The position numbers and the translations under genes are program-made. 58,702 nt of DNA from CAYXRK01 sp964467615 (GTDB taxonomy: Bacteria; Hydrogenedentota; Hydrogenedentia; Hydrogenedentales; GCA-2746185): positions 1-58,702 of the forward strand of contig CAYXRK010000007.1 in assembly GCA_964467615.1 (NCBI GenBank), read 5' to 3'. The notes beneath the pieces were generated by a model, which worked only from the letters and a program-made list of their open reading frames with translations, searched no databases and was not told the DNA's origin. Position 1 is the stretch's first letter. Each line of letters begins with the position of its first letter. Below, in pieces: positions 35,008-41,937 of this stretch.

Positions 35008-35487
35008 ATGGCGTTCACGGTGCCAATCAAAATGAAGATGTCCTTCACGGTGGCGTGCCCGTTCGAGAACGTCTTCGACTCCCTGGCTGACGTCCCGTAC
35101 TCCGCGGACCACTTTCCCAAGGTCAAAGAGTTGGTCGATCTCGGCGGCGAGCGATACCGATGGGAGATGGAAAAAATCGGCCTGGATCGTTACTTCATTC
35201 AGACCGTCTATGCCAGCGAGTACACCTGGGACAAGGAAGAGGGCTGGATCGCGTGGACGCCTGTGCCGGGCGAAGGCAACGCGCGCGTGACCGGCCGTTG
35301 GGATTTGAAGGAGATCGCCGAGGGGAAGACAAAAGTCAGCTTTGAAACCGACGCCGAACTCGACTTGCCGCTGCCAAGCATCGCGAAGATACTCCTTGCG
35401 CCAATGATCAAGCGCCAATTCGAAGAGTTGGTGAACGAATATTTGGAGAATCTGAAGGCAACGTGGAAAGAACTCGCGAAAGGATGA
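35008..35487 (+). CDS. SRPBCC-fold lipid/ligand-binding protein
   Basis: 159 residues of the SRPBCC (START-like) superfamily: FTVACPFENVFDSLADVPYSADHFPKVKELVDLGGERYRWEME, then a beta-sheet and a C-terminal helix (AKILLAPMIKRQFEELVNEYLENLKATWKEL) that closes the hydrophobic pocket. Likely binds a hydrophobic ligand. It follows the unknown helical gene by 8 bp and precedes the esterase by 12 bp, so the three probably form one operon. GGAGGGGG precedes the ATG. Confidence 0.8.
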   Translation: MAFTVPIKMKMSFTVACPFENVFDSLADVPYSADHFPKVKELVDLGGERYRWEMEKIGLDRYFIQTVYASEYTWDKEEGWIAWTPVPGEGNARVTGRWDLKEIAEGKTKVSFETDAELDLPLPSIAKILLAPMIKRQFEELVNEYLENLKATWKELAKG

Positions 35488-35499
35488 GGAGAAACTGAA

Positions 35500-36444
35500 A
35501 TGAATGCATGGAGGCTGGCCGCGTGTGCGTGGTTCGCGATGACGATGTCCCTCGCTGTCGCGGAGGTGGCCGAAGTTAGCGTCGTTACCAAATCCGTCCC
35601 GTCGCCGGTGAAGGTATCCGTGCTCGCGCCGCCTGGGTATGAAGACTCGGGAACGAAGTACCCGCTGTTCCTATGGCTTCATGGCGGCGGTGGTGACAAC
35701 GGGTTTCTCCGAACCTTTGCCCCGGTCTTCGAGGAAATGTGGGCGGCGGACGAAACGCCGAAAATGGTGGTCGCCACGCCCGACGCCGATCGCTCGCTCT
35801 ACATGGACTACAAGGACGGTTCGCAGAAGTGTGAAACGTTCATCGTCAAGGAACTCGTGCCGTACATGCGCGAACACTACCGTGTGAGCGTCGATCGAAC
35901 GACGACATTCATCGGCGGCATCTCGATGGGTGGAATGGGATCATTGCGCATGGGGCTAAAGTACCCCGAAATCTTCGGCGCAATCGTATCGATGGAACCG
36001 GGTATCGAGCCGAGTGTCGCGTGGAAAGACGTCCAACTGCAGGACAAGTTCTGGCGCGCGCCGGGATTTATGGAAGAGAAGTACGGGACCCCGATGGACG
36101 AGGCCTATTGGGCCGCGAACAATCCCGCAACAATCGTGCGTGATAACGCCGCGAAGCTGCGTGAATCGGGGCCAAAGATTTACATCGAAGTCGGAAGCGA
36201 GGACGCGTTCGGCTTGGATCGCGGTACTGACTTCTTGCACCGCGTGTTGTACGACAACGGTATCAAGCACGAGTATCGATACGTGCTCGGCGCCGACCAC
36301 GTCGGCAAATCAATCATGCCCCGCGCCCGTGATGGTTTCCGTTTTCTGAAACGCGCAACGACCCCGCCCGAACCCGATCCCACGCTCGATTCAACACGCA
36401 AGCAAATAGAAAACTGGAAAAAATCGGCGGGGCTGTCGGAATGA
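35500..36444 (+). CDS. Exported alpha/beta-hydrolase esterase (esterase-D/PHB-depolymerase-like)
   Basis: 314 residues with a Sec signal peptide (MNAWRLAACAWFAMTMSLAVA). The nucleophile elbow is GISMGGMGS with Ser142; the oxyanion region is LFLWLHGGGGDNGF, and a C-terminal GADHVGKSIMPRARDG carries the likely catalytic histidine. The fold resembles the feruloyl-esterase/PHB-depolymerase and S-formylglutathione hydrolase group. The substrate is unknown; a periplasmic polyester or polysaccharide ester is plausible. It is the last gene of the operon starting at 34259. Confidence 0.85.
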   Translation: MNAWRLAACAWFAMTMSLAVAEVAEVSVVTKSVPSPVKVSVLAPPGYEDSGTKYPLFLWLHGGGGDNGFLRTFAPVFEEMWAADETPKMVVATPDADRSLYMDYKDGSQKCETFIVKELVPYMREHYRVSVDRTTTFIGGISMGGMGSLRMGLKYPEIFGAIVSMEPGIEPSVAWKDVQLQDKFWRAPGFMEEKYGTPMDEAYWAANNPATIVRDNAAKLRESGPKIYIEVGSEDAFGLDRGTDFLHRVLYDNGIKHEYRYVLGADHVGKSIMPRARDGFRFLKRATTPPEPDPTLDSTRKQIENWKKSAGLSE

Positions 36445-36571
36445 GATGAGAATCGGGCCTGACGTACGACCTCACCAACGCGCCAAAGAGATCTTTCCGG
36501 ATGAGCCTCTTCGCGGTTCGTGCTAGACTTTCCGTCGTAATGAGTCGGGCAATTGTGCAGGGAGTACGATC

Positions 36572-36802
36572 GTGTCTTCGCCGGCGGTACAGACTTTAAT
36601 CAAGATGTTGGGAGAACTGCCCGAGTCCGCGCAGAATCGGGTCGTCGAACATCTCCGTGAGTTCCTCGAAGACATTCGAGACGAGGTTCGTTGGGACACG
36701 ACATTCGCGGAGACCCAAGACAAGCTGGCTGTCGCCGCGCGCCGCGCGAAACAAGAGATCGCTGCGGGTCTCGCAGAGCCGCTCAACATCGATCGGCTAT
36801 GA
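36572..36802 (+). CDS. Antitoxin-like protein of a RelE/ParE-type module
   Basis: 76 residues, helical and acidic, with VQTLIKMLGELPESAQNRVVEHLREFLEDIRDEVRWDTTFAETQDKLAVAARRAKQEI. This is the pattern of small antitoxins that precede ParE/RelE-like toxins. The GTG start has AGGGAG upstream. Its stop overlaps the next start as ATGA (36799-36802), so the two are translationally coupled. No DNA-binding domain is visible in this short protein. Confidence 0.75.
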   Translation: MSSPAVQTLIKMLGELPESAQNRVVEHLREFLEDIRDEVRWDTTFAETQDKLAVAARRAKQEIAAGLAEPLNIDRL

Positions 36803-37062
36803 GATCGGACACTCTACCCTCGTTTTGGGCGTCCTATCATTCCCTCGATGAGAACGCGCGCAAGCTAGCCAGAAAGACGTATCGTATCTGGGTCGACAAT
36901 CCGTTCCATCCATCGCTCCACTTTAAGTGTATCGATTCCGCGGATAACGTCTGGGCTGTGCGCATCAGCCGAAACTGCCGCGCGCTCGGAGTTTGGGAAG
37001 GACAACGATTTACTTGGTTCTGGATAGGTTCCCACGACGAGTATGAGCGGTTTTATTCCTAA
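36799..37062 (+). CDS. ParE/RelE-like toxin
   Basis: 87 residues from the ATG at 36799, coupled to the preceding gene by an ATGA overlap. RelE/ParE superfamily features: FWASYHSLDENARKLARKTYRIWVDNPFHPSLHFKCIDSADNVWAVRISRNCRALGVWEGQRFTWFWIGSHDEYERFYS. The NPFHPSLHFK and the IGSHDEYERF ending are characteristic of this branch. Toxins of this fold cleave mRNA at the ribosome or poison gyrase; which is not decided from sequence. Confidence 0.82.
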   Translation: MRSDTLPSFWASYHSLDENARKLARKTYRIWVDNPFHPSLHFKCIDSADNVWAVRISRNCRALGVWEGQRFTWFWIGSHDEYERFYS

Positions 37063-37080
37063 AGACGTCTCTTTGCGCCG

Positions 37081-37356
37081 ATGCAGAAAATCATTCGAAA
37101 ATCACGTCGAGTTCAGACGGATGCCTTGGCCGGGAAAATTGAGCCCTTAGCGGTGGACGTTATCTTCACCGATGACGCCCTGCGTGTCGTGCTTGCCGAC
37201 GGCCGCGAGATATCAGCGTCGTTACAATGGTTTCCGCGGCTGCTGCACGCGACTTCCCAGCAGCGTGGCGAATGGGAACTCATCGACGATGGCGTTGGCA
37301 TTCACTGGCCGCAGGTTGACGAGGACGTAGAGATCGAGAGTCTGATGGCGGTGTAG
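37081..37356 (+). CDS. DUF2442 protein
   Basis: 91 residues of the DUF2442 family, which is often next to DUF4160 or toxin-like genes. Family signature: VDVIFTDDALRVVLADGREISASLQWFPRLLHATSQQRGEWELIDDGVGIHWPQVDEDVEIESLMA (the IHWP-DED element is diagnostic). It lies 18 bp after the RelE-like toxin on the same strand. No DUF4160 partner is next to it; it could be a solitary antitoxin-like protein in the same transcript. Confidence 0.82.
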   Translation: MQKIIRKSRRVQTDALAGKIEPLAVDVIFTDDALRVVLADGREISASLQWFPRLLHATSQQRGEWELIDDGVGIHWPQVDEDVEIESLMAV

Positions 37357-37444
37357 ACGGTCAATTTGTCGGCAACCCAATTCGCGTCCCGTCGGGCACG
37401 ATCTCCATATCGAACCGCGTGAGAAAGTCCAGGGAAAAGCAGGG

Positions 37445-38062
37445 CTACTCGCTCACCGGCGCGTACTTCTCGTCGAGACCCGGCATAAACCACGGCGGAT
37501 TGTCCCACGCGCGGCCTTCCAGAAAGCGGACGTTTGATTCCAGCGTGAGGTCTTCGCGAATCTTCAGCGCTTCACGGCACTTTACCCAGTCCGGGCCGTT
37601 CCCGCCGTGCGCGGCCATGTCGCGAGTGGCGCGCCAGTGTTCTACACTGGCGTAGCGCGTCATCAGCCAGACCTCGTCGTAGTCCGGACTGTCCACGCCC
37701 GCTTCGCCCATGTCGGTCACGGGATGGATTTCCTTCCACATGCCGATCACACGCGCGCCGAGTTTTTCGAAGTAAGGCCAAACGCCGTTTACGCTGGCGT
37801 CGAGGAACTTGTCGAATGTCCCCTTCTTGATGCGGAAGTACCGTAGCGTGACTACTTCGCTTCCAGCTTGAGCGACATCGTTGCGAACAGGCCGTGGTAC
37901 TTCGGACGACGCAGCTTTTTCCGAGGGAGCAATCCCTCCCCGGAAACCCTCGCGGCGCTCTTGCGCTTTGCCGCCCGTCACGGTCGCCGCGATCCAAGAG
38001 GCAAGCGCCGTTCCGAAAACCGCGAGGACGAGCACGCGGCGACGGCCCTGTGAATCGCGCAT
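37445..38062 (-). CDS. Exported NIPSNAP-family protein
   Basis: 205 residues. The N-terminus (MRDSQGRRRVLVLAVFGTALASWIAATVTG) is a signal or anchor. The domain (about residues 75-200) has the ferredoxin-like NIPSNAP pattern VVTLRYFRIKKGTFDKFLDASVNGVWPYFEKLGARVIGMWKE and YDEVWLMTRYASVEHWRATRD. NIPSNAP proteins are of unknown function. A second exported copy is at 46173-46607. Transcribed on the minus strand with the DUF6454 and ppdK genes upstream. Confidence 0.75.
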   Translation of the reverse strand: MRDSQGRRRVLVLAVFGTALASWIAATVTGGKAQERREGFRGGIAPSEKAASSEVPRPVRNDVAQAGSEVVTLRYFRIKKGTFDKFLDASVNGVWPYFEKLGARVIGMWKEIHPVTDMGEAGVDSPDYDEVWLMTRYASVEHWRATRDMAAHGGNGPDWVKCREALKIREDLTLESNVRFLEGRAWDNPPWFMPGLDEKYAPVSE

Positions 38063-38114
38063 TGACCCATCCCTCCGACACGACCCTGTACTCTACCGAA
38101 AGACGCAACGGCCG

Positions 38115-39050
38115 TCAATCGAGTCGAACATCGTAGACGAAGAGACGCGAATCGTTGTCTTCGGGAACGAAGTAGAAGCGAAGGCCGTCGGCCACAGACT
38201 CCGCCCAAAACGGATTGTTGGTCATCGCGAGCGTGGGGGAGACCCACAGCGGGACCGGGGTCTGGTGGACCGGTCGTAGGGTCGTCAGGTCGATCAAGTC
38301 AATGCCACCCAGAGCGAACGCTCCGCCGCCGAATCGATATTGGCTAAATCCGCAGAACAGGGCGAAAACTGAGTCCTTGATGTGAAACCCGTCCTGGTAG
38401 TCGATGTAGTGGCTGGAGTTGTCCAATGATTCCGGATGTTCGGGATCGATTGGGGCTGTTCCGTCGCCGTTCATCGCCCATCGGTAGAACCGTCGCGATC
38501 CCCAATTGACGCCGACGAGTTGGTGGTTCGTTGTGTCGCAGACGATCGCGCCCAGGTGGTCGTGGAACCGGAAAGCCGCCCTCGCTTCGAGTGTCGTCAT
38601 GTCCACGCGATAGATGATCGTGGTCCCGCCGGGACGATACTCTGCGAGCGGCACCCAAAGATGGGATCCGTCCGTATCGATTCCGCCGGGGTGATAGATC
38701 GGGCCTTCACCGAGTTTGATGGATCGGAGGAGCTTTCCGCCGAGCTCCATCTCAAAGAGATGGCCAACGCCCTTAGCGTTCGCGCGGTCAACGACCTCGA
38801 CGGACGATAGGTAAATGCGATCTCCGGACTTCACCATGCCCTGTGGGTGAAACGTGCGGAAGGGGAGACGCTCGGCGCTGACTTCCGTCCAAGTTGTTGA
38901 CTTGGTAATCCGCAAGAAACCATCCGCCAAGTCCGCCGAACCCGCGGGAGAGAGCGCGACCCCAGCGACAACCGAAACGAGGGCGGAACGCAAAAATTGC
39001 CGCGGTACGCGCAAGATCGACGTGCGTATACTTTTCTTCGGAATCGTCAA
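38115..39050 (-). CDS. DUF6454 exported protein, coupled to ppdK
   Basis: About 311 residues. The start is placed at a TTG at 39050, whose last two bases overlap the ppdK stop codon (TTGA, 39047-39050), giving MTIPKKSIRTSILRVPRQF and a signal peptide (RSALVSVVAGVALSPAGSA). A longer frame from 39146 runs inside ppdK. The body matches DUF6454: FHPQGMVKSGDRIYLSSVEVVDRANAKGVGHLFEMELGGKLLRSIKLGEGPIYHPGGID, then WVPLAEYRPGGTTIIYRVD, GVNWGSRRFYRW and SHYIDYQDGFH. It looks like a beta-propeller-type periplasmic protein of unknown function. The start codon is the uncertain point. Confidence 0.75.
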   Translation of the reverse strand: MTIPKKSIRTSILRVPRQFLRSALVSVVAGVALSPAGSADLADGFLRITKSTTWTEVSAERLPFRTFHPQGMVKSGDRIYLSSVEVVDRANAKGVGHLFEMELGGKLLRSIKLGEGPIYHPGGIDTDGSHLWVPLAEYRPGGTTIIYRVDMTTLEARAAFRFHDHLGAIVCDTTNHQLVGVNWGSRRFYRWAMNGDGTAPIDPEHPESLDNSSHYIDYQDGFHIKDSVFALFCGFSQYRFGGGAFALGGIDLIDLTTLRPVHQTPVPLWVSPTLAMTNNPFWAESVADGLRFYFVPEDNDSRLFVYDVRLD

Positions 39051-41788
39051 GCGCCGATATTCCGTTTTCCTGTCAGAGCGCGCGGGGTCTCGATGGCGGC
39101 TTGCGCGGCGGCGAAGCGGGCGATGGGGACGCGAAAGGGACTGCAACTGACGTAGTCGAGGCCTGCGCGGTGACAGAACTTGACGGATTCGGGGTCGCCG
39201 CCGTGTTCGCCGCAGATGCCGATCTTCAGCGCGCTGCGCTTCGAGCGGCCCTTTGCAACGCCCATTTCCATAAGCTGTCCGATGCCGTCTTGATCGAGCG
39301 ATTGGAAGGGGTCGCCGGGGAGGATACCTCTGGTCACGTACTCAGGCATGAAACTACCGACGTCGTCGCGCGAGAAACCGAAGCCCATTTGCGTGAGGTC
39401 ATTCGTGCCGAAGCTGAAGAACTCGGCGGTCTCGGCGATGCGGTCTGCAACGAAGCAAGCACGGGGGATTTCGATCATGGTGCCGACGAGATAATCCAGC
39501 TTAATTTTTGTTTTCGCCTGGACTTCGCCCGCGACGCGCCGGACGATTTGTTCCTGGTTCCTGAGTTCATTTTCGTGGCCCACGAGCGGAATCATGATTT
39601 CGGGCAGGACCTTGATTTTCTTTTTCGTAAGTTCGGCGGCGGCTTCGAAGATCGCGCGCGCCTGCATTTCGGTGATTTCGGGGTACGTGATGCCCAAGCG
39701 GCAGCCGCGGTGGCCGAGCATCGGGTTTAGTTCGTGCAACTGGTTCATGCGCGCGCGGATGGCCGCGGGCGAGATGTTGATCGCGCGCGACAACTCGGTG
39801 ATTTGCTGGTTGTCGAGCGTGATGAACTCGTGGAGTGGGGGATCGAGCAGGCGGATCGTGACGGGCTTGCCGACCATCGCGCGGAAGATTCCTAGGAAGT
39901 CTTTCTTCTGGTAAGGCAACAACTTCATGACCGCTTTGCGGCGGGCAACGGCGTTTTCGGCGAGGATCATTTCGCGCACATGGAGAATGCGCTGGGGATC
40001 GAAGAACATGTGCTCGGTGCGCGCGAGGCCGATTCCCTCCGCGCCGAAGAGGACGGCTTGTTTTGCGTCCTCGGGTGTTTCGGCGTTCGTCCGCACGTTG
40101 ATTTGGCGCACGCCATCGGACCAACCCATCAGTTTCTTGTACCAAACGTTCTTGTTCGGCTGGGCGGGCAATACACCGATTTTCCCGGCGTAGACGACAC
40201 CACGCGTGCCGTTGAGTGAAATCCAATCGCCTTCCTTGTAGCTCGCGCCGCCGACGCTGAATCTCTTTTTCCGGCGGTCGATGTCGAGCGCCGCGCAACC
40301 CACGATGCAGCATTTGCCCCAACCACGAGCGACGAGCGCGGCATGGCTCGTCATGCCGCCTTTGGCCGTGAGGATCGCTTCCGCGGCGTGCATGCCGTGG
40401 ACGTCCTCCGGCGACGTTTCATTACGCACGAGAATGACCGGCTCGCCGTGCTTGGCCCAAGCATCGGCGTCGTCGGCGGTGAAGACGGCGCGTCCCACGC
40501 CGCCGCCGGGTCCCGCGGGCAGGCCCTTGGCGATGAGTTTCGCCTTCTTCTCGGCGGCGGGATCGAGCATCGGGTGCAAGAGTTCGTCGAGCTGGTTTGG
40601 CGTCACGCGCATGATCGCGGTCTTGCGATCGATCATTTTCGAGTCGCACATCTCGACGGCCATGCGCACAGCGGCCTGGCCGTTGCGCTTGCCCGTGCGT
40701 GTCTGAAGCATCCAGAGCTGCCCGCTTTCGATCGTGAACTCGATGTCCTGCATGTCGCGGAAGTGCGCCTCGAGACGATTGCGGATTTGCACGAGCTCGC
40801 GATACGTGCCCGGCATCGCTTCCTCGAGCGACAACACCTTGCGGGTCCCCTCGGTCTTCGTCGCCTTGTTCAGCGGCAACGGTGTCCGAAGGCCGGCAAC
40901 GACGTCTTCGCCCTGCGCGTTCGCGAGCCATTCGCCGTAGAAGACGTTCTCGCCGGTCGAGGGATTGCGCGTAAACGCCACGCCCGTTGCGGAGCCATCG
41001 CCGAGGTTGCCGAACACCATAGATTGCACGTTGACCGCGGTGCCCCACTCGTGCGGGATGCCCTCAATCTTGCGGTAGGCGATGGCGCGCTTGCCGTTCC
41101 ACGATTGGAACACGGCGCGGATCGCGCCCCAGAGTTGCTCTTGCGCGTTGTCCGGAAACTCTTTGCCAAGCGTGCGCTTGACGATTTGTTTGAACTCTTC
41201 GGAGAGTTGTTTCAGATCGGCGGCCGTCAGGCCCGTGTCTTCCTTCACGCCGCGCTTGTGTTTCATTGCGTCAAACGCGTGGTCGAGTTTTTCGCGCACC
41301 GTTTCGCCGTCCTTCGTTTCGACGCCCGCGGCCTTCTCCATAACGACGTCGGCGTACATCGTGATCAGGCGGCGATACGCGTCGTAGACGAAGCGCTCGT
41401 CCTTCGTCTTTTCGATTAGGCCGGGTATGGTCTTCGCGCCGAGGCCGACGTTGAGCACCGTGTCCATCATGCCGGGCATGGATTTGCGAGCGCCGGAGCG
41501 CACCGAAACCAGCAGCGGGTCCTTTGGGTCCCCGAACCTTCGGCCCATGACGCGTTCGACTTGGGTCATCACCTTGTTGACGTCATCGACGAGTTGCTTG
41601 GGAAACACGCCGCCCTTCTCGTAGTAGACGGTGCAGACCTCCGTCGTGATCGTGAAACCTGCGGGCACGGGAATTCCCAGGCTCGACATCTCGGCGAGGT
41701 TCGCGCCTTTGCCGCCGAGCAGTTCCTTCATGCTCCCGCGGCCGTCGGCCTTGCCGCCGCCGAAAAAATATACGTCCTTCTTGGCCAT
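39047..41788 (-). CDS. ppdK: Pyruvate, phosphate dikinase
   Basis: 913 residues, close to the usual 880-910. It interconverts pyruvate + ATP + Pi and PEP + AMP + PPi in the cytoplasm. The N-terminal ATP-grasp domain opens with YFFGGGKADGRGSMKELLGGKGANLAEM. The swivelling phosphohistidine domain carries GGMTSHAALVARGWG with the catalytic histidine. The C-terminal PEP/pyruvate TIM barrel ends with KIGICGEHGGDPESVKFCHRAGLDYVSCSPFRVP, which contains the active-site cysteine. The ATG at 41788 is well placed. The downstream DUF6454 gene may be coupled through a TTGA overlap. Confidence 0.97.
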   Translation of the reverse strand: MAKKDVYFFGGGKADGRGSMKELLGGKGANLAEMSSLGIPVPAGFTITTEVCTVYYEKGGVFPKQLVDDVNKVMTQVERVMGRRFGDPKDPLLVSVRSGARKSMPGMMDTVLNVGLGAKTIPGLIEKTKDERFVYDAYRRLITMYADVVMEKAAGVETKDGETVREKLDHAFDAMKHKRGVKEDTGLTAADLKQLSEEFKQIVKRTLGKEFPDNAQEQLWGAIRAVFQSWNGKRAIAYRKIEGIPHEWGTAVNVQSMVFGNLGDGSATGVAFTRNPSTGENVFYGEWLANAQGEDVVAGLRTPLPLNKATKTEGTRKVLSLEEAMPGTYRELVQIRNRLEAHFRDMQDIEFTIESGQLWMLQTRTGKRNGQAAVRMAVEMCDSKMIDRKTAIMRVTPNQLDELLHPMLDPAAEKKAKLIAKGLPAGPGGGVGRAVFTADDADAWAKHGEPVILVRNETSPEDVHGMHAAEAILTAKGGMTSHAALVARGWGKCCIVGCAALDIDRRKKRFSVGGASYKEGDWISLNGTRGVVYAGKIGVLPAQPNKNVWYKKLMGWSDGVRQINVRTNAETPEDAKQAVLFGAEGIGLARTEHMFFDPQRILHVREMILAENAVARRKAVMKLLPYQKKDFLGIFRAMVGKPVTIRLLDPPLHEFITLDNQQITELSRAINISPAAIRARMNQLHELNPMLGHRGCRLGITYPEITEMQARAIFEAAAELTKKKIKVLPEIMIPLVGHENELRNQEQIVRRVAGEVQAKTKIKLDYLVGTMIEIPRACFVADRIAETAEFFSFGTNDLTQMGFGFSRDDVGSFMPEYVTRGILPGDPFQSLDQDGIGQLMEMGVAKGRSKRSALKIGICGEHGGDPESVKFCHRAGLDYVSCSPFRVPIARFAAAQAAIETPRALTGKRNIGA

Positions 41789-41937
41789 TCTCGAAGTCGC
41801 TCCTTATCGCGTGTTTATGGACAAAAATGAAAGGCCCCCAAGCAAACGGAAGCCAGCTACGGGGGGGAAGGGGCAAGATTATAGCGATTGGCCGCGGATC
41901 GCGCAAAAGAATTGGCCCCGCTCGCGAACCGGGCTGT

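Noticed and set aside
40343..41419. 358-residue plus-strand frame inside ppdK
   Set aside because: Antisense shadow of a well-conserved gene; no ribosome binding site or family.
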